Shown: one piece after another, positions 17,608 through 25,187 of the stretch
Numbering within the stretch: the stretch's first letter is position 1
Layout: each line of letters opens with the position of its first letter
Assembly: GCA_963678205.1 (NCBI GenBank)
Contig: OY782760.1
Location: 1,240,001 to 1,304,000 of the forward strand
Direction of reading: 5' to 3'
Source of the DNA: G963556115 sp963678205
Lineage (GTDB): Bacteria > Planctomycetota > SZUA-567
DNA length: 64,000 nt
Translations under genes and position numbers: made by a program
Notes under the pieces: model-generated
The model's input: only the letters and a program-made list of their open reading frames with translations
Database searches by the model: none
What the model was told of the DNA's origin: nothing

Positions 17608-18711
17608 CTACCACTTAATGTGAGATACTGCGTTTTCCATTCCACCATGACAATACTGTGCATAAATGCTTAATGTTGTCGCAATATCAGCGTGTCCCAT
17701 TATCTTTTGTACAGTCTTTATGTCAACACCATTTTTAATTAATTCTGTGCAAAAAGTATAACGTAAAGCATGGAAGTCTAATAACGTAAGCTCTTCTTCT
17801 ATCTTTTCTTTCTTCCACTTGGGGTTTAGTTCTTCCAGTCCTTTTTTAACGGTTCGTTTTAAGACTGTAAGGGCGTTGTTCTCGCGTTTCGTCCCCTTTT
17901 GAGTAGTAAAGACATAGTCAGATCGCTTCTCAAGTCTAGAGAGCGTTTCTTTTAGTTTTTCTGTTATAGGTATTGAGCGTTCACCAGATTTAGATTTAGG
18001 TTTCCAGTCTTGCCTGGCAATAATGTGTATTTGCATTTTCTTTAGGTCCACATCTTTCCAAAGCAAGTTTTGTATTTCAGCAAGCCTACAGCCTGTGCTT
18101 ACTGCAAAATGAAAGAATGGTTGCCACTCAGGTGGTGCTAATTCTAGGAGTTTATTTACTTCTTCGTGAGTGTAAGATCTACGAAATTTTTTTCTAACTA
18201 TTGGCAGCATAGGGACTTTTTTAATAGGGTTACTGTAAATAAGCTTGTTCTCTACGCCATAGTCTAAAATAGCTTTGAGTTTAACCAGGGCCTTATTAGC
18301 AATATTACTTGATAACCCTTGGTCGGTAATTAGTTTTTGAAATCTTGTTGCCTCTTTAGGTAGTAGTCCTGATACATTGGTTATTGATAATTCTGACAGT
18401 GATTTAAGAGCTAATTCAGCATTTCTTATGTATTCTCTGCAGGTTTTAGGGTTAGGTGTGACTGTTTGTATGTGTTCCAGCCAGTCATTAAAAAGATCAT
18501 GAAGCAGGTAATTGTTATCCATTGGACTACCAACAGCAGCAGACCGATTTAGCTTGAACAATTCTGTCTCAAGAATTACTTTTGCTTCGCGTTGTGATTT
18601 CGCATTCGTTACTCTGCGCTCTTCAAGTCTTTTCCCTTCTGTATAGCCTTTGTTGATTGCTATATAGAATTTTTTACCTCGTTTATATACTCTACCTGTT
18701 GCTGTTGTCAT
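17608..18711 (-). CDS. Phage tyrosine integrase (left)
   Basis: A 367-residue tyrosine recombinase with an N-terminal arm-binding segment (VYKRGKKFYIAINKG), a SAM-like core-binding domain, and a C-terminal catalytic domain. The catalytic signature is present: Arg in STGCRLAEIQ, HALRY, and the Tyr nucleophile in ATTLSIYAQY after GHAD. It is transcribed toward attL and is the last gene of a leftward cluster with two small genes. It is the likely enzyme for integration at tRNA-Arg. Confidence 0.93.
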   Translation of the reverse strand: MTTATGRVYKRGKKFYIAINKGYTEGKRLEERRVTNAKSQREAKVILETELFKLNRSAAVGSPMDNNYLLHDLFNDWLEHIQTVTPNPKTCREYIRNAELALKSLSELSITNVSGLLPKEATRFQKLITDQGLSSNIANKALVKLKAILDYGVENKLIYSNPIKKVPMLPIVRKKFRRSYTHEEVNKLLELAPPEWQPFFHFAVSTGCRLAEIQNLLWKDVDLKKMQIHIIARQDWKPKSKSGERSIPITEKLKETLSRLEKRSDYVFTTQKGTKRENNALTVLKRTVKKGLEELNPKWKKEKIEEELTLLDFHALRYTFCTELIKNGVDIKTVQKIMGHADIATTLSIYAQYCHGGMENAVSHIKW

Positions 18712-18720
18712 TTGATTCTC

Positions 18721-19110
18721 TTACTTAAGTGTTTCGTTATAATTATCAATTGCATCTTTAAGCTCTTTTATATCCTTTTTATAATCGTCTCGCTCAGCGT
18801 AATCCAAAGCAGTTATTCTTTTGTTTTGTTTAGAACAGTTTGGGCTATTTGCTATTGATGTGATACTGGAAAGTAAATCTAAGCTTTTTGGTTGTTTTAT
18901 AAAATCTCTCAGTATCTTTGGGGCTTCCATTTTGTTATGATCTTCATCAGTGAAAATAATTTCTGCGAATTTCAATGACCTATAATTTGGACAGCTTATA
19001 TAAACTAATGACGCAATACCGTTGTCGTTTATAACTTCAAATTGTAATTCATCACTCATTTTAATTACTTCTGTGCTTGAAAGTTTGATTTTACTCATGT
19101 TTTTGTCCAT
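18721..19110 (-). CDS. Hypothetical prophage protein
   Basis: A 129-residue soluble protein I do not recognise. It begins 3 bases after the stop of the small membrane gene upstream and ends 9 bases before the integrase, so it belongs to the lysogeny-side operon. The C terminus is charged and probably helical. A second possible start lies 12 bases in. Expression from the prophage in lysogens is plausible from position only. Confidence 0.65.
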   Translation of the reverse strand: MDKNMSKIKLSSTEVIKMSDELQFEVINDNGIASLVYISCPNYRSLKFAEIIFTDEDHNKMEAPKILRDFIKQPKSLDLLSSITSIANSPNCSKQNKRITALDYAERDDYKKDIKELKDAIDNYNETLK

Positions 19111-19113
19111 TTC

Positions 19114-19314
19114 TTATAATGCTGCAATTCCTAGTAAAACAGCGCCAAAGATGCCAACAAATAATTTGTGCTTTGGTGCAAGAGCGGCTGCAAAAATAAC
19201 AAGAGCAATACATACAATTGGCATGATAGCACCTTTACCATTAAATGCATTATTTCCTATTGCGACTATTAATAAACACATCACTCCGACTAAAACCCAA
19301 CTTACAACTTTCAT
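19114..19314 (-). CDS. Small two- or three-helix membrane protein
   Basis: A 66-residue protein composed almost wholly of hydrophobic segments (about residues 4-20, 30-46 and 51-66). An AAGGAG ribosome site sits 7 bases before the ATG. It lies between the repressor and the integrase on the lysogeny strand. A superinfection-exclusion role would fit size and place but is only a guess. Confidence 0.65.
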   Translation of the reverse strand: MKVVSWVLVGVMCLLIVAIGNNAFNGKGAIMPIVCIALVIFAAALAPKHKLFVGIFGAVLLGIAAL

Positions 19315-19401
19315 GATAAATTCTCCTTATAGAATTGACAAGTTTGATAATAATACGTATCACATTTTAAGTAAAGAGAGCAGTCTCAATTTTAGCCGGA
19401 A

Positions 19402-20406
19402 TTATCGTTTGTTTGTTATTCTATTGTGATGGGTTGTTACCAGTCCAACAATGTGGTCGCCTTCTTCAATCTCAATTATATCATAGTCTGGGTTGTCTGG
19501 TGCTCCACACCAGCGCTTGCCAATCTTTTTGAGCCTTTTTACTGTTATCCCATCATCTTTCTTGTGAATAGCTACCACTTCGCCATCTAATTCTTTTGGG
19601 TCGGTCATACTGTGATCAACAGTTATTATGCTGCCAGCCATGATAGTAGGTTCCATGCTAGTTGCGGTACTACTTAATCTTGCAGCTGAAGTATCACCAG
19701 GATGAGGACACCAATCTTTATGTAGAATCACAACACCATCAGGATGGTCGCTCACTTCTCTTGGATTCCCTGCCGCAATACCGTCTGGAAAGTATGGTAT
19801 TTCGTAGAAGTTGTTGGGAGGAGTTGAGACAGAGTTTGTTGAGGATTCAATGTTTACTGGCGTTTGTTGGCTGCTCTTTGAAGTAGAACTATGTTCTAGT
19901 ATCGTTGCAGCATCCTTTAAGGCTTTGGTTAGGGATTGATACTCTGCTCCACCACCAATTCCGATCTCAATACTTCTATTTACAGTGTCTATCGAAACGC
20001 CTAGATGAGTACTTGCGTGATCTATGATTTTAATATATGCTCGACATCCGTATTCTGAATCTCCAGCAATATAGCCTGTTGATTTAACTTCAAGCCCCAA
20101 TATGTTGGCATCCACATACTCCTTAGTTGTTGGCTCTAAACATGTTGTGAGATCGAACACTTCTTTGTCAAGTAATTTTGTTGTGTTTTCTCCGGTCAGC
20201 AACCATTCTAGGGAAACATTATTTTTGTCGGAGAATTCTTGCAGTACTTTCATTGATGGCTTTGATCTACCGTTTTTCCATTTCCCAATCAAGTGAGGAG
20301 AGACGTTTAGGTCTTCTGCTATTTGAGTTTGATTGTAGTTTTGTTTAAAAACTTCTTTATAGATATAGATGATTCTTTCATATATGGTGTTTGTGGGTAA
20401 AGACAT
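19402..20406 (-). CDS. CI/LexA-like prophage repressor (HTH + S24 peptidase)
   Basis: A 334-residue repressor with an N-terminal helix-turn-helix (TQIAEDLNVSPHLIGKWKNGRSKP) and a C-terminal S24 self-cleavage domain. The probable Ala-Gly cleavage site is in GIAAGNP, the serine in ATSMEPTI, and the lysine in ITVKRLKK. A long middle region of about 100 residues is more than lambda CI has. I chose the ATG at 20406 because an AGGAGAG site precedes it. It faces the early promoter at 20452 and should bind the palindrome there; DNA damage would release it. Confidence 0.9.
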   Translation of the reverse strand: MSLPTNTIYERIIYIYKEVFKQNYNQTQIAEDLNVSPHLIGKWKNGRSKPSMKVLQEFSDKNNVSLEWLLTGENTTKLLDKEVFDLTTCLEPTTKEYVDANILGLEVKSTGYIAGDSEYGCRAYIKIIDHASTHLGVSIDTVNRSIEIGIGGGAEYQSLTKALKDAATILEHSSTSKSSQQTPVNIESSTNSVSTPPNNFYEIPYFPDGIAAGNPREVSDHPDGVVILHKDWCPHPGDTSAARLSSTATSMEPTIMAGSIITVDHSMTDPKELDGEVVAIHKKDDGITVKRLKKIGKRWCGAPDNPDYDIIEIEEGDHIVGLVTTHHNRITNKR

Positions 20407-20451
20407 ATATACTCTCCTGGAAAAAAAGTAGAAAAATGATCTAGTTTTTTC

Positions 20452-20480
20452 TTGAACTAGATAGAACAATGTTCTATACT
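20452..20480 (+). promoter_or_regulatory. Early lytic promoter with embedded repressor operator
   Basis: TTGAAC (20452-20457) and TATACT (20475-20480) are 17 bases apart. The spacer contains the 15-base palindrome TAGAACAATGTTCTA (20462-20476), which overlaps the -10 element. GAAC half-sites also occur at 20454 and 20490. This is the expected layout for CI-type repression of rightward transcription. Confidence 0.75.
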
Positions 20481-20791
20481 GTCTATATCGAACAAAGAAA
20501 AGAAAGTAAATAGTGAAAACTAATCTTTCTGGTCTTAGTTGATTTTAATGAGATTCATGCTCATTTCTTATGCTCTTTTTAAAAAGCGATACTTGTTAAA
20601 TGCTACCACAGAGATGGAGGAAACTCAATACTTTGCGGTAGCATTAACTAAAAAAGAATTTTGAAGTTAAATTTAGTAATTGCGGGATTACGGATAATAG
20701 AGTTTTTGGTAGGGGTAACCCAGCCGTAGAAGAAACCGTTCTCGATGCCCGCACATCAAGGACGGTTTCTTTATTTCATAAGGAGATAATT
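20481..20791 (+). other. Structured early leader RNA with attenuator-like hairpin
   Basis: About 310 transcribed bases precede the first early gene. Two hairpins can form: TGCTACC/GGTAGCA (20601-20607 with 20637-20643) and AGAAACCGT/ACGGTTTCT (20733-20741 with 20762-20770). A 38-codon reading frame (20548-20664) exists but lacks a clear ribosome site. The leader may control read-through into the early genes. Confidence 0.5.
20733..20776 (+). terminator. Possible attenuator ahead of the first early gene
   Basis: A 9-bp perfect stem with a 22-base loop followed by TTATTTC. The tail is short for a strong terminator, so partial termination or a structural role is possible. Confidence 0.45.
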
Positions 20792-21697
20792 GTGAGTGAA
20801 GTAAATGAAAATGAAGTACAGAAATTTGTGAATGAAGAAATGGGTTTTGAAGTAGAGGCAATTATTGGCGTTAATACAGAACCTGTGTTTGTTGCGAAAG
20901 ATGTTTGTCAAAACTGGGGAATTGTTAATCATAGACAGGCCGTGGCTGATGCCGATCTTGATACAGATGAGCAGGCGTCAGTTAAACTGACGGCAGGTGG
21001 GCAGGCTAGAGAAATGCTGTGTGTTACTGAGTCAGGTCTTTACGCTTTGATTATGAATAGTCGAAAACCGGAAGCAAAAGAATTCAAACGCTGGATACGT
21101 AAGGAAGTACTCCCATCAATTCGTAAAACTGGTAGCTATGGTCTGGCGCAGAATGAAGCAACAATAAATTCTATGATAGACTCAAAACTTAAAGGGGTTC
21201 TTCGTTTAGCAGATAGCGGCTTTAAGAGCTTACAAGAAGAGCAACGCAAGACAAGTGAAGATATCGAGGAACTCAAAAAAGCGCTACCATTCTCCGATGA
21301 ATTCAAGCTGGGTGTTACAGCACCGATAGCATATACCAGAGGAATGATAGCTGACGTTAGTACAAACATCAATTTTATAGCTGAGGTTCTAGCTGACTTC
21401 CCCAAGAAACTAGATGCACTCTTTGATGTCATTAATCCACTTCTCAAAAACAATACTACAGAATCAGAGATTGAAGTCAAAACAAATGAGAGAATTACCA
21501 GTACTGAGTACGTTCTATCAAAAATTTCTGAACTATTAGCTGGACAGCAATTCAAAAAACGCGAGCTCACACGTAAAACTCAGAAATTGAGTCAGGATGA
21601 ACGAGATCATATTTTAGACTTATTAGTTGACTCTAATATTTTAGAGAAAACAGTTATCGGGCATGAAACAAATTATAGGATGGTTCAAAATGCTTGA
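20792..21697 (+). CDS. BRO-N domain antirepressor-like protein
   Basis: A 301-residue protein starting at GTG with an AAGGAG site. The N-terminal 110 residues form a BRO-N domain (VFVAKDVCQNWGI, LCVTESGLYALIMNSRKPEAKEFKRWI, EVLPSIRKTGSY), found in phage antirepressors and DNA-binding proteins. The C-terminal half is charged and helical, ending in a segment that resembles a winged helix (KRELTRKTQKLSQDERDHI). As the first early gene behind the repressed promoter it probably counters the CI-like repressor or sets the early programme. Confidence 0.82.
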   Translation: MSEVNENEVQKFVNEEMGFEVEAIIGVNTEPVFVAKDVCQNWGIVNHRQAVADADLDTDEQASVKLTAGGQAREMLCVTESGLYALIMNSRKPEAKEFKRWIRKEVLPSIRKTGSYGLAQNEATINSMIDSKLKGVLRLADSGFKSLQEEQRKTSEDIEELKKALPFSDEFKLGVTAPIAYTRGMIADVSTNINFIAEVLADFPKKLDALFDVINPLLKNNTTESEIEVKTNERITSTEYVLSKISELLAGQQFKKRELTRKTQKLSQDERDHILDLLVDSNILEKTVIGHETNYRMVQNA

Positions 21698-21914
21698 AGA
21701 ATTAGAGCTTATAACAGCACAAGAATTGGCGGTCAAACTTAAGTGTAGTAAAACCACTATATCTCGGAAAGTTAAAGCCGGCGTGTTTCCTGCATATCGT
21801 TATGGCTCAATGTATCGCTTTAACTTAGAAGAGATCTTAGCAATTGGAAAGAAGAACGACAAAGAGTATAAGCAGTTACCCTCAGTTGTCGCTAATGGCG
21901 GAAGGATAGGCTAA
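21690..21914 (+). CDS. Small HTH DNA-binding protein (MerR/excisionase-like)
   Basis: A 74-residue protein whose N-terminal half is a helix-turn-helix of the excisionase/HTH_17 type (ITAQELAVKLKCSKTTISRKVK) followed by FPAYRYGSMYRF. The ATG at 21690 has an AGGATGG site and lies within the end of the antirepressor gene; an upstream ATG at 21663 is less likely. It could be an excisionase or an early regulator. It is far from both integrases in the linear map. Confidence 0.72.
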   Translation: MLEELELITAQELAVKLKCSKTTISRKVKAGVFPAYRYGSMYRFNLEEILAIGKKNDKEYKQLPSVVANGGRIG

Positions 21915-22000
21915 TGACTTGGTACTGTTTACTAATTTACACAATGACATCTTTAGCATGTCATGCATTAATAACATTTTTTGCAGCATATCTTATATAG
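21914..22000 (+). CDS. Very small hydrophobic peptide
   Basis: A 28-codon frame that starts in a TAATG overlap with the stop of the HTH gene, so it may be translated by coupling. Nearly the whole peptide is hydrophobic and would span a membrane once. No family is recognised. Confidence 0.35.
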   Translation: MTWYCLLIYTMTSLACHALITFFAAYLI

Positions 22001-22012
22001 GAGTAATAATAA

Positions 22013-22240
22013 ATGGAAATTCAGACAACTACATTTCATGAGGTAACGCCACATGAAGTAGCTCAGGCAATAATTCGTGCGCAACCTCACACACTTGGAG
22101 TCGTACTTGGTAAAGTATTTAATGCAATGGAAGGTGACTCTGAGTTATGTTTTGAAATTAGAAAAGCATTGGTAAAGGATAATAGAGCTTGTAGGGCAAT
22201 TAATACATTGCACAACTATATTGACAAAAGAAAAGCATAA
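22013..22240 (+). CDS. Hypothetical early phage protein
   Basis: A 75-residue soluble protein with a TAGGAG ribosome site. No motif is recognised. It lies between the HTH gene and the Sak4-like ATPase in the early operon. Confidence 0.6.
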   Translation: MEIQTTTFHEVTPHEVAQAIIRAQPHTLGVVLGKVFNAMEGDSELCFEIRKALVKDNRACRAINTLHNYIDKRKA

Positions 22241-22274
22241 AACCATTAAATATTATTTGATATAGGAGAAATTC

Positions 22275-23123
22275 ATGAGTGAGGGTAATGCAACATTTGA
22301 AGGAGTAGAAGAGCAAATCGCTCAAAAAGAAAGCTTGCTAAATTTAGTAAGCGAAGAGGTGATAAAAAAACCGCCAAGGATATTACTGTATGGTGTTGAG
22401 GGTATTGGAAAATCAAGCTGGGCTGCTAGTGCAAAGAATGCTGATTTAAACCCAATATTTATACCAACTGAGGACGGGGTTAATCAGATTAAATGTGCCA
22501 AGTTTCCTCAAGCAAATGACTCTGATACAGTAATGAAGTACTTAGATACTTTGCTTAATGAAAAACATGACTATCGAATGGTAGTGATTGATAGTGCTGA
22601 CTGGTTGGAAAAGCTTATTTGGAAGAAGCTTTGTAAACGTTTCAACGTAAATACTCTTACAGAGGTTACATTTGGTAAAGGTTATGCTAATGCTGAATCT
22701 GACTGGGCAGTATTTTTAACGAAGTTTGACCAGCTTGTAGAAAAAGGTATCGCTGTTGTATTACTTGCTCATGCCGGCATACAAAAAATAGAAAATCCAG
22801 ACGGTAGCTCATACGATAACTATGCCCCTAAACTTCATGTTAATAGCAAAGGCAAAGGAATTATGCGAACTATGATGGAGTGGGCGGATTGTGTGTTGTT
22901 CTGTAAGTATGAGCAATACATGAAGAAAGAGGAAGAGGGATTTGGCAAAGAAAGAACCATAGTTTCAGGTGTTGGTCAACGCATGATTTATACAACTAAG
23001 CAAGCAAGCTTTGATGCAAAGAACAGATATACTTTCCCACCACAAATTCCTATGGGTAATCAAGGTTATTCAGACTTTGGGATCTTTTGGAAGGAATTCT
23101 GTAACAGTCCAATCTTTAAGTAG
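22275..23123 (+). CDS. Sak4-like RecA-fold ATPase (AAA_24), phage recombination
   Basis: A 282-residue ATPase with Walker A YGVEGIGKSSWA near residue 45 and a Walker B-like MVVIDSADWLEK near residue 105, followed by VVLLAHAGIQKI. This pattern is typical of phage Sak4/AAA_24 proteins, which promote annealing or strand exchange with a partner single-strand binding protein. The DUF669 gene that usually accompanies it is directly downstream. It likely supports recombination-dependent replication or repair of the phage genome. Confidence 0.85.
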   Translation: MSEGNATFEGVEEQIAQKESLLNLVSEEVIKKPPRILLYGVEGIGKSSWAASAKNADLNPIFIPTEDGVNQIKCAKFPQANDSDTVMKYLDTLLNEKHDYRMVVIDSADWLEKLIWKKLCKRFNVNTLTEVTFGKGYANAESDWAVFLTKFDQLVEKGIAVVLLAHAGIQKIENPDGSSYDNYAPKLHVNSKGKGIMRTMMEWADCVLFCKYEQYMKKEEEGFGKERTIVSGVGQRMIYTTKQASFDAKNRYTFPPQIPMGNQGYSDFGIFWKEFCNSPIFK

Positions 23124-23187
23124 ATATTACATATATTTTTTTTAATTATTTTATACGGTAGAAATTGAATTTTACAAGGAGAAAAAA

Positions 23188-23697
23188 ATGACAGCAATGA
23201 ATGATTTAGATATGAATGGTATTGAAGGGCAGATGGGTGGTAGTGCTTTATTGCCTGCAGGAACATATCGTTGCGTATTAGTAGAAGGTAACAGAAAATC
23301 TACTAATAAAGGTACTGGTGAATTATTGGAATTAAAATTTAGTATTCAAGGTGGTGAATATAGTGGTAGTTCGATCTATCATAGATTGAATCTATGGAAT
23401 CCAAGTCCTACTGCTACAAAAATTGCGAAGCAGGAGTATAAGTATTTACTAGATAATCTAGGTTTTACTCCAGCGCAAATATCAGATATAAGCCAGATAT
23501 ATAATGTTCCGATTGATGTTAAACTTATCGTAAAACCATATAAAAAGAATGATGGCACTGAAAGTGAGTCTAATGAAATTGCTGATTTTATTCAAGTAGG
23601 TCAAATGAATACACAACAGCAAACACAGCAACAGTTTCAGGGGCAACCAGTACATGAGGAAGTGCAGAAAGTACAGACAGCGCCATATATGCAATAA
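23188..23697 (+). CDS. DUF669 family phage protein (likely ssDNA-binding partner)
   Basis: A 169-residue protein with LLPAGTYRCVLVEGNRKSTNKG near residue 20 and a YHRLNLWNP block, the DUF669 pattern. The C terminus is Gln-rich and flexible (from about residue 140), as in single-strand binding proteins. In phages it is regularly next to Sak4-like ATPases, as here. A ssDNA-binding role is inferred from that linkage. Confidence 0.82.
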   Translation: MTAMNDLDMNGIEGQMGGSALLPAGTYRCVLVEGNRKSTNKGTGELLELKFSIQGGEYSGSSIYHRLNLWNPSPTATKIAKQEYKYLLDNLGFTPAQISDISQIYNVPIDVKLIVKPYKKNDGTESESNEIADFIQVGQMNTQQQTQQQFQGQPVHEEVQKVQTAPYMQ

Positions 23698-23747
23698 GGT
23701 CTGAGAAGTGGGAAGTTTAACAATTAATTCTATAGGGGAAATTTATT

Positions 23748-24194
23748 ATGAGTAAAGTACGTAGTGAGATTGAGGAGAGGTATCTTGAGTGTGATCTCAC
23801 AGAAGAAGAATTGCTAGTGTATGGTAGAGAAAACGCTAATCAGATACAGCAGCGCAGTAGCCTTGAGTCAGAGAAAAAAGCATATAACAGCAAAATAAAG
23901 TCTGAGATTGATGCAGCTATGGAGAGCATAGAAAAGCTCTCAAATATGATTAGCACTAAAAAAGAGTATCGTCATGTAGATTGTAGAGTAATTGAGAACT
24001 ATGATGATTTTACTATCAAAGTTATTCGACTGGATACAGAAGAAACGATTCTTGATCGGCCAATGACTAAGGCTGAGAAAGCAAAGGTTGATGATTTGTT
24101 CCTTGAAGAAGAGCTTCAAGAAGATCAGGATATACAAGAAGAGTCAGGAGAAGCAGACAGCCCAGAATGCCCTTATGAGGTAGCAGAGGAATGA
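23748..24194 (+). CDS. Hypothetical acidic coiled-coil protein
   Basis: A 148-residue protein with a helical, coiled-coil-like N-terminal 65 residues and a very acidic C terminus (EELQEDQDIQEESGEAD). No family is recognised with certainty. Its stop overlaps the RusA start (ATGA-type overlap), so it is part of the replication and recombination operon. Confidence 0.65.
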   Translation: MSKVRSEIEERYLECDLTEEELLVYGRENANQIQQRSSLESEKKAYNSKIKSEIDAAMESIEKLSNMISTKKEYRHVDCRVIENYDDFTIKVIRLDTEETILDRPMTKAEKAKVDDLFLEEELQEDQDIQEESGEADSPECPYEVAEE

Positions 24195-24694
24195 TCTATG
24201 AAATTGAACTGCCATACCCGCCTACAGTAAATCACTATTATCAATATGTTGTTATGAAGGGAAGAAACAGGCATAGTAAGAGTGCAGTCAAAGTTTCAAT
24301 CACTGAAAAAGGTACGAAGTATAGGGAGTTGGTAGCTCGTGCAGTATTGGAGCGTGGGCTACCAACAATAAAAGGTGCTATAGCACTTAAAATGTATATC
24401 TACACACCAGACCAACGCCCACGTGATATCGATAATGTTTGTAAAGCGCTTTATGATGCAATTACAAAGGCTGGGCTTTGGTTAGATGATAGTTATGTTG
24501 TCTTTACTCAGAACTACAAATACGTTGATCCGGATGGAGTGGGTAAAGTAATACTTAAAATTAGAAAGGTTGAGGATGTTTTAATTAAGCCAGCAGGTGC
24601 ATGGCTCAAGGGAGAAAGGAGCAAAAAGAGTGGACAAAATAAGAATGCTAAACAGAGTAGCGCGAATTGCAATACAAAAACACAAAGAAAATGA
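24191..24694 (+). CDS. RusA-family Holliday junction resolvase
   Basis: A 167-residue protein opening with ELPYPPTVNHYYQ, typical of RusA. The metal-binding acidic cluster is present as RPRDIDNVCKALYDA and GLWLDDSYV (about residues 79-108). RusA dimers cut four-way junctions and would resolve recombination intermediates before packaging. The C-terminal 30 residues are a basic tail that overlaps the next small gene. Confidence 0.9.
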   Translation: MIYEIELPYPPTVNHYYQYVVMKGRNRHSKSAVKVSITEKGTKYRELVARAVLERGLPTIKGAIALKMYIYTPDQRPRDIDNVCKALYDAITKAGLWLDDSYVVFTQNYKYVDPDGVGKVILKIRKVEDVLIKPAGAWLKGERSKKSGQNKNAKQSSANCNTKTQRK

Positions 24695-24842
24695 TAGCAG
24701 TAATATAGCTGATGGGAACGAACTTCCTTGGTTAAGACGATGTCGCTCTATAGACACAAGGAGAGAATTAATAGAGAACGAAATACTTTACGGTGATGCA
24801 GGCAGAGCGTCAAAGAAGATTGATAACTTTGTAACTATGTAG
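24630..24842 (+). CDS. Hypothetical small phage protein
   Basis: A 70-residue basic protein overlapping the 3' end of rusA in another frame. I chose the GTG at 24630 because AAAGGAG lies 9 bases before it. No family is recognised. Confidence 0.5.
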   Translation: MDKIRMLNRVARIAIQKHKENDSSNIADGNELPWLRRCRSIDTRRELIENEILYGDAGRASKKIDNFVTM

Positions 24843-24850
24843 GAGGCGTG

Positions 24851-25009
24851 ATGATGTGTATCGGCGGTGGAGGAGCAGGAATACTACCTTATGGTCCAGA
24901 TATAAAAGATAAGGGACTTAATAAAAATAGCTCAAAAACAGATAAGAGTGATGAAACTAGAGCAGAAAAAATAACTGGAAGAGCGGAGAGGATAAAAAAC
25001 AATGACTGA
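24851..25009 (+). CDS. Small protein with MCxGGGG N terminus
   Basis: A 52-codon gene with an AGGAGG ribosome site (ATG at 24851 or 24854). The protein starts MCIGGGGAG and is otherwise hydrophilic with a charged C terminus. The same N-terminal pattern opens two virion proteins of this prophage, at 36523 and 44399. It overlaps the next gene by 8 bases. Function unknown. Confidence 0.6.
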   Translation: MMCIGGGGAGILPYGPDIKDKGLNKNSSKTDKSDETRAEKITGRAERIKNND

Positions 25010-25187
25010 AGATAAATCAACAGTATATGGAACTATTGAATCTCTTCAAATGCAGGAAGATTACGAAGAGCTAAACCAGATTGTGCAGTTTGCAGTTGAT
25101 GCAATTCTTAATGATGGTGCAAAATTAACTTTGGCGCTATCACCTTTAGAATATGATGCCGTTCGCAAACGGGAGCGTATAGCATGA
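25002..25187 (+). CDS. Hypothetical small acidic phage protein
   Basis: A 61-residue protein with no recognised domain. It overlaps its neighbours on both sides (4-base ATGA overlap with the helicase), so it is translated as part of the operon. Confidence 0.6.
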   Translation: MTEDKSTVYGTIESLQMQEDYEELNQIVQFAVDAILNDGAKLTLALSPLEYDAVRKRERIA

